Shown: one piece after another, positions 25,590-34,992 of the stretch
Layout of the letters: the number at the start of each line of letters is the position of its first letter
How positions within the stretch are numbered: the first letter of the stretch is position 1
NCBI GenBank assembly: GCA_964571235.1
Contig: CAZNAI010000007.1
Span: 62,001 to 126,000 of the forward strand
Direction: 5' to 3'
DNA from: JACRAV01 sp964571235
GTDB lineage: Bacteria; Zixibacteria; MSB-5A5; GN15; FEB-12
Length of the DNA: 64,000 nucleotides
Made by a program: the position numbers and the translations under genes
Notes under the pieces: generated by a model
The model's input: the letters and a program-made list of their open reading frames with translations, nothing else
What the model was told of the DNA's origin: nothing
Databases searched by the model: none

Positions 25590-26654
25590 ATGAGTAGTGA
25601 TCAGAAACATATCAGCGGCGCCGATCTGTACGATATCACGTTTATCGGCGCCGGCCCGGTCGCGCTCTACGGGATGTACTACGCCGGTCTGCGGATGACC
25701 CGCTTCAAGACAATCGACATGCTCGAAGAAGTCGGCGGCGGACTCATGGCACTCTACCCGGAAAAGTACATCTATGACGTCGCCGGATTTCCCAAGATTC
25801 TGGCCAAGGACCTGACGAAATTACTCAAGGAGCAGGCCTCGACCTATCCGCACACTTTCTGTCTGGGCGAAAAAGTCACCGGCCTGACCAAAGACAATGA
25901 TGGGATCATCACCCTGACCACTAATAAAGGTGTGCATCACACCAAGACAGTGGTCATTTGCGCTGGGATGGGAGCGTATATACCCCGCAAGATGGATATC
26001 CCTAATGTGCTCGAACTTGAGGGACGAGGTATATTTTATTTCGTCCGGCGTATTCGCGACTTTGAAGGGAAGAATATCCTCGTGGTTGGCGGCGGCGATT
26101 CCGCGTTCGACTACTCTATGATGCTCGAACCGGTTGCCAAATCGATCACTCATATTCACCGCAATGATTTCTTCTCGGCCCACGAAGACTCAATTCGCAA
26201 AGTGATGAACTCGCGGGTGCGGATGAAGTTCCCGTTCTGGGAGGTCGCCCGTATCGAGGGAGAAGATTGGGTGCGCTCGGCGACGATTGTGCAGACGCGA
26301 ACCGGTGAGCAAGAAGTTCTGCCGGTCGATGCGATTGTCTTCAATATCGGTTTCCTGACCAATCTTGGCCCAATCGCCGAGTGGGGGGTGCATCTTGAAA
26401 AGAACTCTATTCTCGTCGATAGCCGGATGCGGACGAATGTCGAGGGAGTATTTGCGGCAGGCGATATCGTTACATACGATGGCAAACTCAAATTGATTTC
26501 GACCGGATGCGGCGAAGTGGCAATTGCGGTCAACAACGCCAAGCATCTGATCGCCCCGAAAGCGAAAGTTGACCCCGGCCACTCGACTGAGAAGCACGAT
26601 GTGGTCATGCGGAAATGGTCGCAAAAGGGAAAAGAACAGCCGGCCGGAGACTGA
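25590..26654 (+). CDS. Ferredoxin-NADP reductase-like flavoprotein (thioredoxin reductase fold)
   Basis: 354 residues with an FAD-binding GAGPVALYGMYYAG at the N-terminus, a second NADPH-binding GGGDSAFDY in the centre and the C-terminal FAD motif GVFAAGDIV. The redox-active CxxC of thioredoxin reductase is absent, which fits the YumC-type ferredoxin-NADP reductase group. It probably moves electrons between NADPH and a small iron protein in the cytoplasm. In this context the rubredoxin-like protein upstream is a candidate partner. nadA starts two bases after its stop. Confidence 0.85.
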   Translation: MSSDQKHISGADLYDITFIGAGPVALYGMYYAGLRMTRFKTIDMLEEVGGGLMALYPEKYIYDVAGFPKILAKDLTKLLKEQASTYPHTFCLGEKVTGLTKDNDGIITLTTNKGVHHTKTVVICAGMGAYIPRKMDIPNVLELEGRGIFYFVRRIRDFEGKNILVVGGGDSAFDYSMMLEPVAKSITHIHRNDFFSAHEDSIRKVMNSRVRMKFPFWEVARIEGEDWVRSATIVQTRTGEQEVLPVDAIVFNIGFLTNLGPIAEWGVHLEKNSILVDSRMRTNVEGVFAAGDIVTYDGKLKLISTGCGEVAIAVNNAKHLIAPKAKVDPGHSTEKHDVVMRKWSQKGKEQPAGD

Positions 26655-26656
26655 CC

Positions 26657-27736
26657 ATGTACTTCTCTTTGCCTGCTGAATACAGAACGGCGCCGCTCGA
26701 CGAGCTCAAATCCCGGATCGAATCAGCGCGAAAAAAGCTCGGCGACAAGCTCTGTATATTGGCGCATCACTACCAGCGCATTGAGGTTGTCGCGTATGGC
26801 GATCATGTCGGCGATTCGTGGGGACTCTCCAAAATCGCGGCCGAGAAGAAATCGGCTGAGTATATCGTCTTTTGCGGTGTGCATTTCATGGCCGAGTCGG
26901 CTGATATTCTCACCGCCGATTATCAACGAGTCTATCTACCCAATCCGCTGGCGGGATGCCCGATGGCCGATATGGCGGAGATGGCTGATGTCCTGGCCGC
27001 GTGGGAGTACCTACGGCCGTTCGGCGGCGCCGATAAGATCATACCGATTTCGTATATGAACACCACTGCCGGACTGAAAGCATTCACCGGGCGAAATGGA
27101 GGTGTCATCTGCACCTCATCGAACGCCGACGCGGCGATCAAATGGGCATTGGAACGGCGCGAGAAGGTCTTTTTCTTTCCGGATGAGAATCTTGGCTACA
27201 ACACCGGAAAGAAATACGGACTTCGCCCCGACGAAATGGTGATCTGGGATTTCTCACGCGACGGCGGCGGTTTGAGCAAAGATGCGATCGAATGCGCCAA
27301 GGTCATTTTGTGGAAAGGACACTGCCATGTCCACACCAATTTTACCGCCGAGCATGTCGCCGAAGTTCGCACTCAGTATCCCGGAGTGAAAGTGGTGGTG
27401 CATCCGGAGTGTCCACCCCCGGTGGTCGATGTAGCCGACGCCAACGGCTCCACCAAGTTCATTGTCGATTATTGCGCCAAAGCGCCCGCCGGTTCCGTCA
27501 TTGCCATAGGCACTGAAATAAACTTGATCAACCGTATGGCCCACGAGCATCCCGACAAGACGATCCTGGAGCTGTCGGGCAAGACCTGCCCGGTCTGCGC
27601 CAATATGTACCGCACTACGCTCAACGACCTGGCCTTTACTCTTGAGCACCTTGATGACATAAAGCCGATTGTCGTTCCCGAGCCGACTCGGAGCGAGGCG
27701 GCGATTGCTCTTCAGAAGATGCTCGAACTGCGCTGA
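26657..27736 (+). CDS. nadA: Quinolinate synthase
   Basis: Start MYFSLPAEY is preceded by GGAG; a longer in-frame form overlaps the upstream gene and is not supported. 359 residues. NadA condenses iminoaspartate with dihydroxyacetone phosphate to quinolinate for NAD synthesis and needs a [4Fe-4S] cluster. The usual cluster cysteines are visible in NPLAGCPMAD, HPECPPP and KTCPVCANM. Substrate-binding LAHHYQR and GTEINLI are present. nadB and nadC are not in the window, but nadE is. Confidence 0.95.
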   Translation: MYFSLPAEYRTAPLDELKSRIESARKKLGDKLCILAHHYQRIEVVAYGDHVGDSWGLSKIAAEKKSAEYIVFCGVHFMAESADILTADYQRVYLPNPLAGCPMADMAEMADVLAAWEYLRPFGGADKIIPISYMNTTAGLKAFTGRNGGVICTSSNADAAIKWALERREKVFFFPDENLGYNTGKKYGLRPDEMVIWDFSRDGGGLSKDAIECAKVILWKGHCHVHTNFTAEHVAEVRTQYPGVKVVVHPECPPPVVDVADANGSTKFIVDYCAKAPAGSVIAIGTEINLINRMAHEHPDKTILELSGKTCPVCANMYRTTLNDLAFTLEHLDDIKPIVVPEPTRSEAAIALQKMLELR

Positions 27737-27822
27737 CCCGCGCTTCAACGTCTCAGCCCTACCGATTGATGGTCAACGGGTTGCGACGGCATTTCGATGG
27801 TCGAATCTTTTGGGAAGGCGTA

Positions 27823-27852
27823 TTGACGGGGCCATAAGAATAGGTATATATT
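27823..27852 (+). promoter_or_regulatory. Putative sigma70 promoter of the E2-lipB-fabL group
   Basis: TTGACG is followed by TATATA (16-base spacing) or TATATT (18-base spacing), about 50 bases before the E2 start. Confidence 0.5.
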
Positions 27853-27901
27853 CGGCCTCAACTTGGATATACGATGTCCGCGTTAAGATAAGGAAACAAA
27901 A

Positions 27902-29266
27902 ATGGCAAGCGATGTTTTAGTCCCGCAGATGGGCGAATCGGTCCTCGAAGGGACAATTCTTGAGTGGAAAGTCAAGATCGGCGATAAAATCGAAATCAAC
28001 CAGCCGTTGGTTGAACTCATGACCGACAAGGTCAATATCGAAATCCCGGCCGAGTCGGCGGGAATACTCACTCACCAGTTTGCAAAAGTCGGCGATGTTG
28101 TTCCCGTGGGGACGCGCATTGCGACTATCGACGACGGTTCCAGTGGAACTGCCGCGAAATTTGATGCCAAGCCGGCGACCGCCGCTAAGTCAGCGCCTTC
28201 GGCTCCTGCGCCGGTAGCGGCCCCCGTTGCGATCCAGCACGTGAAAGGCACTGCCGCCGCAGGGAAGGGGAAGATGTCCCCCAAGGTGCGAACGATGATT
28301 CGCGAATACGGTGTCGATCCGGCCTCAGTTGTGCCGACCGGCAAAGACGGTTTGGTTACGGCTGAAGATGTCATGCGCACAGTTGAGGCCCGATCGGCCG
28401 CATCTGGTTTGACCTCCGGTCCGATCCCGGCACCCCCGCAACAAACGTATGTCGCGCCGATTTCCAGTGCGCCATCAGCGCCCGCGGCTTCCGCGGCCGC
28501 ACAGGCCCCTACAGCTCCCAAAGTAAAAGTGCAGATTCCGGTCTATCCAACTCTGCCTGCCGATCAAAAAGAAACGCGCATGCCGCTGACCGGCGCCCGC
28601 AAGATGATCGCCGACCACATGGTGAAGTCCAAGCAGACTTCGCCCCATGTGACGACCTTTGAAGATATCGATCTGACTGAGTTGGTTACGTTCCGCGAAA
28701 AAACGAAGGCGGAGTTCCGCTCGACCTACGGCGTCAATCTTACCTATATGCCGTTCGTCATCAAAGCGGCCTGTGTCGGGCTCCGGAAATTCCCGACGAT
28801 CAACGCCTCGCTCACCGAGAAAGAGATCATTCTCAAAAATTACATCAATATCGGTGTAGCGGTCGCCCGTGAGGAAGGGCTGATCGTGCCGGTTATCAAG
28901 CATGCCGACCGAAAATCGATCATTGAGATTGCTGTCGAGCTATCGCAACTCGGCGAAAAAGCACGCACAAATCGGCTACTGCCCGACGATGTCTCCGACG
29001 GAACATTTACGCTGACCAACGCCGGTATGTTTGGCGCAACCGCTTCGACACCAATTATCAGCCAACCGCAAGTCGCCATTCTGGGAATTCACCAGATTGT
29101 TAAGCGGCCGTGGGTAGTAAACAACCAGATTGTCATTCGGGATATTTCCAGCTTTGGGATGTCGTTTGACCACCGTCTTATCGACGGCCACACCGCCGTG
29201 CAATTTTTGCATATGGTGCACGAGTTCTTGGCCGATCCGGCCCGGATGATGTTGCACTTGCGATAG
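27902..29266 (+). CDS. 2-oxoacid dehydrogenase E2 (dihydrolipoyl acyltransferase)
   Basis: 454 residues in the classic order. An N-terminal lipoyl domain has the modified lysine in ELMTDKVNIE (Lys43). An Ala/Pro linker leads to the peripheral subunit-binding domain (SPKVRTMIREYGVDP). A second Ala/Pro-rich linker precedes the catalytic domain with the HRLIDG active-site motif (His424). The enzyme transfers the acyl group from lipoamide to CoA. The TDKVNIE lipoyl motif is typical of branched-chain or 2-oxoglutarate types, but substrate cannot be settled. E1 and E3 genes are absent from the window, so the complex is encoded at split loci. Confidence 0.93.
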   Translation: MASDVLVPQMGESVLEGTILEWKVKIGDKIEINQPLVELMTDKVNIEIPAESAGILTHQFAKVGDVVPVGTRIATIDDGSSGTAAKFDAKPATAAKSAPSAPAPVAAPVAIQHVKGTAAAGKGKMSPKVRTMIREYGVDPASVVPTGKDGLVTAEDVMRTVEARSAASGLTSGPIPAPPQQTYVAPISSAPSAPAASAAAQAPTAPKVKVQIPVYPTLPADQKETRMPLTGARKMIADHMVKSKQTSPHVTTFEDIDLTELVTFREKTKAEFRSTYGVNLTYMPFVIKAACVGLRKFPTINASLTEKEIILKNYINIGVAVAREEGLIVPVIKHADRKSIIEIAVELSQLGEKARTNRLLPDDVSDGTFTLTNAGMFGATASTPIISQPQVAILGIHQIVKRPWVVNNQIVIRDISSFGMSFDHRLIDGHTAVQFLHMVHEFLADPARMMLHLR

Positions 29267-29268
29267 AT

Positions 29269-29973
29269 ATGGCCCTGGCGCGGCAAACAACATCGTTCGG
29301 CTGGCATCTACAACTCGGACAAGTCGATTATGAACGGACGCTCGCCTGGCAACGCGGGCTGGTCAAGATGCGTCTGGAGGGTTTTGCGCGCGACACGATT
29401 ATCACGGTGGAACATCCGCCGGTAGTGACGGTCGGTCGCGACGGCCACGCCGAAAACTACAAAGATCTCAAAGAACAACCGTTTTTTATCGAGCGGGGCG
29501 GCGATGTGACTTTTCACGGCCCCGGACAATTGGTAGTCTATTATATTTTCAATCTGGCCCGGCGCGGGCGCGATCTGCATAAATTCATGGATCAAGTCCA
29601 GCAGGGGATTATTCAGGCACTGGAGAAATTCAACGTACCCTCCAAAGTGGGAGAGCAGTATACGGGGGTCTGGGTAGGAGAACGCAAGATCGCATCGATC
29701 GGCGTGGCGGTCAAACATTGGGTCACTTTTCACGGCGCGGCGGTAAATCTGCACACCAATCTTGAAGAGTTTGCCAAGATAAATCCGTGCGGCCTAAATC
29801 CGTCGACCATGACCTCGGTCGAGCGGATCACCGGCCAAAAAGTTAAACTTGACGATTTCGCCCGCGTGCTGTTGGATTGTTATTCAAAGGTATTTGAAAC
29901 CGATTTCACGCCAATCGATTTGGACGCACTGGCTGAGGATATCGAGAGCCAATCGGGTGGTCACCAGGTTTAA
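29269..29973 (+). CDS. lipB: Octanoyl-[ACP]:protein N-octanoyltransferase
   Basis: Starts two bases after the E2 stop. 234 residues with the LipB hallmarks RGGDVTFHGPGQLVVY, the catalytic lysine region GERKIASIGVAV, and the catalytic cysteine in NPCGLNPSTMTS. It transfers octanoyl from acyl carrier protein to lipoyl domains, and its direct neighbour encodes such a domain. The tight spacing suggests co-translation with its substrate protein. lipA is not in the window. Confidence 0.96.
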   Translation: MALARQTTSFGWHLQLGQVDYERTLAWQRGLVKMRLEGFARDTIITVEHPPVVTVGRDGHAENYKDLKEQPFFIERGGDVTFHGPGQLVVYYIFNLARRGRDLHKFMDQVQQGIIQALEKFNVPSKVGEQYTGVWVGERKIASIGVAVKHWVTFHGAAVNLHTNLEEFAKINPCGLNPSTMTSVERITGQKVKLDDFARVLLDCYSKVFETDFTPIDLDALAEDIESQSGGHQV

Positions 29974-30009
29974 GACGGTGATCGCCGTACGTATTTCAGG
30001 AGGAACACG

Positions 30010-30756
30010 ATGGAACTGAAAGGCAAAGTCGCCTTTGTGTCGGGGGGAACCAGGGGAATCGGACTCTGCATAGCCGAAGGGCTCGCGGCAAGGGGCGCCG
30101 ATGTCGTCCTCAACTATTTCAGGAGCCGTCAATCCGCCAATGAGGCAGTCGAGAAAATCAAGAGTTACGGCGTCGATTGCTATGCTCACCGCGCTAATAT
30201 GGGGAATCACGATCAATTGCCGGCGCTTTTTGACGGTATCAAGGAGCGGTTCGGCAAGCTCGACATTCTCGTTTCAAACGCCGCGCTGGGACTATACACC
30301 AGCATGCTCCAGATCGACGACAAGGCGTGGGATCTGTCGATGCACACCAATGCCCGTGCGTTTTTGCATTGCATACAGCTTGGATCACCAATGATGCCCG
30401 ATCATGCGCGGATCGTTACGCTCTCCTCGCTTGGTTCGATCAGATACATACCGGGGTATGCCGCGATTGGTGTTTCCAAGGCGGCGATTGAAAATATTGT
30501 CAGATATGCCGCGATTGAACTGGCGCCGCGCCATATCACGGTCAACTGCGTCTCGGGCGGGTTTATCGATACCAGCGCATTGACGGTTTTTCCCAATTAC
30601 GAGCAGATGAAAAACGAAGTCGCCCAGCGAACACCGTTCAAACGGATCGGACGCCCGGAAGAAGTCGCCGAAGTGGTAGTATTTCTGACCTCGCCCAAAG
30701 CAAGCTGGATCACCGGCCAGACAGTGATTGTCGACGGTGGTTACTCGTTGATGTAA
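30010..30756 (+). CDS. fabL: SDR-family enoyl-ACP reductase of FabL type
   Basis: 248 residues with the SDR cofactor motif SGGTRGIG, the NAA motif (SNAALG) and a Y-x6-K catalytic pair in GYAAIGVSKAA. The spacing of six, and the stretch SSLGSIRY...VSGGFIDT, match what I know of Bacillus FabL (enoyl-ACP reductase III), not FabG, which has Y-x3-K. It would catalyse the last step of fatty-acid elongation with NADPH. AGGAGG precedes the start. Linkage to lipB fits, because octanoyl-ACP is a fatty-acid synthesis intermediate. Confidence 0.8.
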   Translation: MELKGKVAFVSGGTRGIGLCIAEGLAARGADVVLNYFRSRQSANEAVEKIKSYGVDCYAHRANMGNHDQLPALFDGIKERFGKLDILVSNAALGLYTSMLQIDDKAWDLSMHTNARAFLHCIQLGSPMMPDHARIVTLSSLGSIRYIPGYAAIGVSKAAIENIVRYAAIELAPRHITVNCVSGGFIDTSALTVFPNYEQMKNEVAQRTPFKRIGRPEEVAEVVVFLTSPKASWITGQTVIVDGGYSLM

Positions 30757-30766
30757 GCAAGGCGAG

Positions 30767-31579
30767 TTAGCGAAGCACCGCCCAGATCGTTCGGATTCCC
30801 ACCATCAATAGCGCAATTGCCAGATAGCGCAAAATTCCGCGGCCCGATACCTTCTTTGAGTACCGTGCGCCGATTTGTGCCCCAACAATAACTCCGAGCG
30901 CCAGCGGCGGCAGTTTGCCTATCATCGGCGCTAAGTGTCCTTGCACAAAGTGCGCGACACTTCCACTGAATGACATAATCACCAGAATGAAGTGCGAAGT
31001 TGCCGTGGCAATATGTACCGGAAAGTTCAAAAGGTTGGTCATGGCGGGAACATGAATGACGCCGCCGCCAATTCCCAAAATGCTTGATAGAAACCCGACG
31101 CCAAAGCTGATCGCGATACCGATCCAGGGATTGAAGGAGAAAGAGTGGGTCTCGCCGCCCGAATCAGTGAGGTTGATATGCCACTTTCCGCTTGAGGCAT
31201 GCGCAGTAGCAGTGCGACGCTCGGGGCGAAAGAACAGGTAGATCGCCAGTGCGCAAAGAAGCGAACCGATGATTATATCAAATACTCCACGCGCGATGTA
31301 GCTTGAAACTATAGCACCCAGCACCGTGCCGGGAAGTCCCGCCACCGCGAAAATGAAGCCTGACTTAAATTCAATCCGTTTCATCCTGGCGTAGGCGATC
31401 GAACCGGAAACGGCATTGAAAAAAACCATCGCAAGGGAAAGGGCGACTAACGAGTCGGGGTGAGCGGTGGGATAGAGCCAAAGAAGAATCGGCATTAAGA
31501 GAAATCCGCCGCCCACTCCTATAAGCGTTCCGGTACCGCCGATTGCGACTCCAAGTAGCAGGAACAAGACAAACGACAC
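30767..31579 (-). CDS. TauE/SafE family membrane permease
   Basis: 270 residues with about eight TM helices in two pseudo-repeats; GGTGTLIGVGGGFLLMP in the first half and SSILGIGGGVIHVP in the second are the paired family motifs. Members export or take up sulfite, sulfoacetate and other organic anions; the substrate here is unknown. It is the last gene of a five-gene minus-strand operon, 15 bases after lgt, and converges on fabL with only ten bases between. Confidence 0.88.
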   Translation of the reverse strand: MSFVLFLLLGVAIGGTGTLIGVGGGFLLMPILLWLYPTAHPDSLVALSLAMVFFNAVSGSIAYARMKRIEFKSGFIFAVAGLPGTVLGAIVSSYIARGVFDIIIGSLLCALAIYLFFRPERRTATAHASSGKWHINLTDSGGETHSFSFNPWIGIAISFGVGFLSSILGIGGGVIHVPAMTNLLNFPVHIATATSHFILVIMSFSGSVAHFVQGHLAPMIGKLPPLALGVIVGAQIGARYSKKVSGRGILRYLAIALLMVGIRTIWAVLR

Positions 31580-31594
31580 GGTGGGCGTGACTTT

Positions 31595-32398
31595 CTACGC
31601 GGCTACGGTCTGCCGCTTCTTTTGCCAGAGATAGACACCAAGCCCCACCACAAACAGCGCAACCGCGATCAGTTGATTATAGGTGATGCTCGTGCCGCCG
31701 AGATTGATAATCATCGCGCTCTCATAGAATCGGACATATTCAATTAAGAACCTGAAAACCGCCTCGCACATGAAGAGGATCGCGACGATCTGTCCGACAA
31801 ATGCTCGCCGCTTTAAGAGTGTGTGCAGGGCGAAAAACAGTAGCAGTCCGTAGATCGAGCTGTACAACTGCGATGGATGCAGGTGGGACTGGCCGTACTG
31901 CAGGAATGGAATTGATCCGGCCGGATAGGTTACTCCCCAAGGCAGTTCAGTCGGTGTACCGAAACAACAGCCGTTTAAGAAACAGCCGATCCGGGCGACC
32001 CCGATTCCCAGGCCGAGGGTAGGGGCGAAATAATCGAAAACATCGAGCACCTGCAATTTGACCCGGTGGCAATACGCGATTGTGGCGACAACGGCGGTAA
32101 CGATGCCGCCGTACAAGTTTAGACCGGCGATGCCAAAGTAGCCGTCGTGGAAGGGGTTTAGCGTATCGAGCCAGTGCCCGGAAAATTCGTCTATGTGAAA
32201 GAGAATGTAAAACAGGCGGGCGCCGAGCATCCCCGCGAAAATCATGATATAGGCTACGGTGATAAGTTGATCGATTGGTTTGCGGTCCCGCTTGCCGACC
32301 CGCATGATATACAGGACACCAAACAAGAACGCGAACGCGATCATGAGGCCAAAGGATCGAATGGGGACTGGTCCTATCTGAATCAGGTCAGGATACAT
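31595..32398 (-). CDS. lgt: Prolipoprotein diacylglyceryl transferase
   Basis: 267 residues, seven-TM inner-membrane enzyme that attaches diacylglycerol to the lipobox cysteine of prolipoproteins. The Lgt signature is present as GVARIGCFLNGCCFG, together with HPSQLYSS and the N-terminal GPVPIRSFGLM. Its start overlaps the end of the PAP2 gene by 11 bases. It gives the cell the means to process lipoproteins such as the one downstream of uvrB. Confidence 0.96.
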   Translation of the reverse strand: MYPDLIQIGPVPIRSFGLMIAFAFLFGVLYIMRVGKRDRKPIDQLITVAYIMIFAGMLGARLFYILFHIDEFSGHWLDTLNPFHDGYFGIAGLNLYGGIVTAVVATIAYCHRVKLQVLDVFDYFAPTLGLGIGVARIGCFLNGCCFGTPTELPWGVTYPAGSIPFLQYGQSHLHPSQLYSSIYGLLLFFALHTLLKRRAFVGQIVAILFMCEAVFRFLIEYVRFYESAMIINLGGTSITYNQLIAVALFVVGLGVYLWQKKRQTVAA

Positions 32399-33305
32399 GC
32401 GGCTGGCTCACTTTCGGAGATTGAACAATTGATTCGGTCGTTTGGGTCCATCGGGAGTGATATTTCACGACTATCCAGAATGCGCCTGCGCCGATCAGTG
32501 CGCCGACAAGGACATCGGAAAGATAGTGGAATCGCCCCCATACGGTGGCCATTGCCAAACCAATTACTATCGGAAGCATTATCCAACCCCATGGCCGGTA
32601 GTAACGAAAACAGAAAAGCAGAAAGACAAGCGCAACGGCTGTATGGGTCGACGGCATGCACCCGCCGTGGACTGCGCCATTGTGAATGACGTAATTGACC
32701 ATCTGGCGAAAAACCGGGCCGTCGATGGTGTGCACATACTCGCCCGCGAAATGCCAGCGCGGACCTTCGATCGGATAGAGCGAAAAAAGCAAGTACGACG
32801 GGAAGAAGGTCAGGCAGACAGCGGCAGATGCCTCTTTGAATATGCGGTAGTCGCGCCTTAAGAAGATCGGAAGAAAAAATCCTGGGATCATGAAATAGTA
32901 AGCGAAGTAACAGAATGACAGAATCTCGGTGATGACGACATTTGGCGCCGACTTGTCCAAAAGTCGTGTCATCTCAAAGCCGAAAACGCTGTTTTCAAAA
33001 CCGACCAGACCGGCATCCTGAAAGGAACTGGTGAATAGGAAGATCAACCCTTGAGTCATCGAATAGAAAAAGGGAAACAGAAATACCGGATAGGTGAGTC
33101 GTATGAAAGCAGACAGGCGACTCTTTCGGTCGTCGATGAAAGCGCCAATGTAGAGCGAAAGAATCAATCCGCCGGTGTAGAATGAGAGTTCATCTGCGAA
33201 TTGACCGATCGGTCGCCCGAACGCGAGCACCAGCAGAGCAGTCAGTGCGCAGTAGGCCATCACTATCAGGTCGGTCGGATGGTACCGTTGGAAAAGCCGA
33301 TTCAC
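32388..33305 (-). CDS. PAP2-family membrane phosphatase / inositolphosphotransferase-like protein
   Basis: 305 residues with about eight TM helices. The PAP2 core is visible as EGPRWHF, GGCMPSTHTA and GRFHYLSDVLVG, giving the catalytic histidines in PSTH and RFHYLSD. The EGPR plus PSTHTA combination is closer to the AUR1/inositol-phosphorylceramide-synthase-like branch than to PgpB. Substrates could be phosphatidic acid, undecaprenyl diphosphate or an inositol lipid. Its ATG overlaps the rsmI stop as ATGA. Confidence 0.83.
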   Translation of the reverse strand: MNRLFQRYHPTDLIVMAYCALTALLVLAFGRPIGQFADELSFYTGGLILSLYIGAFIDDRKSRLSAFIRLTYPVFLFPFFYSMTQGLIFLFTSSFQDAGLVGFENSVFGFEMTRLLDKSAPNVVITEILSFCYFAYYFMIPGFFLPIFLRRDYRIFKEASAAVCLTFFPSYLLFSLYPIEGPRWHFAGEYVHTIDGPVFRQMVNYVIHNGAVHGGCMPSTHTAVALVFLLFCFRYYRPWGWIMLPIVIGLAMATVWGRFHYLSDVLVGALIGAGAFWIVVKYHSRWTQTTESIVQSPKVSQPHVS

Positions 33306-34045
33306 TCAGACTCCTCAGACTCGTCCGGGGGAGCGGCGTATTCTTCGGCAGGTTGCCCCGAGAATGCGGTCCCCGCGACGACCATAACAATCTCGCCTTT
33401 GATCGTTCGCCCTTCGATTTTCTTGAGAATCTGGCTGATCGATCCGCGAATGAACTCCTCGTACATCTTGCTGATTTCACGCGCGACACATGCCGGACGG
33501 TCGCCAAAAATCGTCAGCATTGCGGCCAGTGACTTCTGGAAGCGGAAGGGGGAGTCGTAAAAGACCATTGTGTGCGGAAACGCCTTCAATTCAGTAAGGC
33601 GGTTGACCCGTGTCGAATTCTTGTGTGACAAGAAGCCTTCAAAGAAAAAGCGGTCAGTCGGCAGTCCTGAGGCGGTCAGGGCCGGAATGATCGCGCATGG
33701 TCCGGGGAGAGCCGAGATCGGCAAGCCGGCGTCGACCGCCGCTCTGACAATCCGGTAGGCCGGATCGGAAATGCCCGGTGAACCGGCGTCGGAGATGACA
33801 GCCACCGTCGCCCCTTCCCGTATTCGCTCAATTAACTGCGCCGCGCGAGAAGACTCGTTGAACTCGTGGTAGCTGATAAGCTTTTTCTTAAGCCCGAGGT
33901 GTGCGAGCAGTCGCCCCGACACCCGCGTATCCTCGCAGGCGATAAGATCGGCATGTTCCAGCACGCGTATCGCCCGTTCGGTCATGTCATCCAAATTGCC
34001 GATGGGAGTCGGCACCAGATAGAGCCGACCTGTCAAATCAGGCAT
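33302..34045 (-). CDS. rsmI: 16S rRNA (cytidine1402-2'-O)-methyltransferase
   Basis: 247 residues of the tetrapyrrole-methylase fold. The family features LYLVPTPIGNLDD, ACEDTR, SDAGSPGISDP and LPGPCAIIPAL are all present. RsmI 2'-O-methylates C1402 of 16S rRNA using S-adenosylmethionine. The C-terminal tail is Glu/Asp-rich (DESEESE). It lies 11 bases after nadE and is coupled to the PAP2 gene by a stop/start overlap. Confidence 0.95.
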   Translation of the reverse strand: MPDLTGRLYLVPTPIGNLDDMTERAIRVLEHADLIACEDTRVSGRLLAHLGLKKKLISYHEFNESSRAAQLIERIREGATVAVISDAGSPGISDPAYRIVRAAVDAGLPISALPGPCAIIPALTASGLPTDRFFFEGFLSHKNSTRVNRLTELKAFPHTMVFYDSPFRFQKSLAAMLTIFGDRPACVAREISKMYEEFIRGSISQILKKIEGRTIKGEIVMVVAGTAFSGQPAEEYAAPPDESEESE

Positions 34046-34056
34046 GGTCGGTTCTT

Positions 34057-34866
34057 TCAGGTTCGCAGTTGTACGTGGGCCGGAATCGGTGTGCGGCCGA
34101 GGGGGGCGATATCCGGCAAGACGCGTTTGAAAGCGTTTCTGTTGACCAGTGAAACAACTCGGCTGATGTCGGTCTGGTTGAATCCGGCCTTTTCCAACTC
34201 ACTCATCGATAATGTGCCGCGGTCAACGATCTGCACCAGCAGTTGATCGATCCGGTCGTACTGCACGCCGATTTCAGTTTCGTCGGTCTGGCCTTCCCAA
34301 AGATCGGCGGTTGGTGGTTTGGCGATGATCGCGGGCGGTACTCCAATCAGTCGGGCGATTGCCCGTACTTCAGTCTTGTAAAGTTCGCCAATCGGGTTGA
34401 GCGAACAGGCGGAATCGCCGTACCAGGTAGTGTAGCCGAGAGCTATTTCTGTCCTGTTGCCAGTGCCGAGCACCAGACGCCCCAGTCGATGTGCATGGTC
34501 AAAAAGGATCGACATCCGTTCGCGCGCCATTTTGTTGCCGGCGCGAAGCCGATTGGTTTCGTCGATAGCGGGGAAATAGGCGTCAATCATCGGCGTGATA
34601 TCAACGGTGACCGTCTCAATACCAAGTTGCTGGGCGTAGTGAGTGGCGTGTTCGACCGAGTGTGCCGAGGACGAACGGTAGGGCATGAGTACGCCGAACA
34701 CCTTGTCTTTGCCGACCGCCGCTACCGCCAAACCGGACGAAACAGCCGAATCGATTCCCCCGGACAAGCCAATCACATACCCGGACATCCCGGACTGATT
34801 GAGTTTTCCGGTCAGAAATCGTTTGATCGTTTGGAGGGCTTTTTCTGGCTCAAAATGCTGGCTCAT
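34057..34866 (-). CDS. nadE: NH3-dependent NAD+ synthetase
   Basis: 269 residues starting MSQHFEPEKAL, with AGGTGG upstream; the frame stays open further into the ssb region but that part is antisense to ssb and implausible. GLSGGIDSAV is the PP-loop that binds ATP; GTGNRTEIALGY and GDSACSLNPIGELYKTEV are the NAD-synthetase motifs. No glutaminase (nitrilase) domain is present, so ammonia is the nitrogen donor unless a partner amidase exists. It is the first gene of the five-gene minus-strand operon and divergent from ssb. Confidence 0.95.
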   Translation of the reverse strand: MSQHFEPEKALQTIKRFLTGKLNQSGMSGYVIGLSGGIDSAVSSGLAVAAVGKDKVFGVLMPYRSSSAHSVEHATHYAQQLGIETVTVDITPMIDAYFPAIDETNRLRAGNKMARERMSILFDHAHRLGRLVLGTGNRTEIALGYTTWYGDSACSLNPIGELYKTEVRAIARLIGVPPAIIAKPPTADLWEGQTDETEIGVQYDRIDQLLVQIVDRGTLSMSELEKAGFNQTDISRVVSLVNRNAFKRVLPDIAPLGRTPIPAHVQLRT

Positions 34867-34932
34867 ATACCACCTGAAAGTCGAGTGTATATAGCCGATT
34901 TCACATTTGGGGGCAAGCGGTATCCCGGCCGC

Positions 34933-34961
34933 TTGACAGGGGTGTTGGCCGCTCCTATCTT
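34933..34961 (+). promoter_or_regulatory. sigma70 promoter of ssb
   Basis: A perfect TTGACA and TATCTT are separated by 17 bases, 31 bases before the start codon. It is one of the best promoter matches in the window. Confidence 0.65.
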
Positions 34962-34992
34962 CTTGGCATAAACTCATATCAGTGGAGATATC

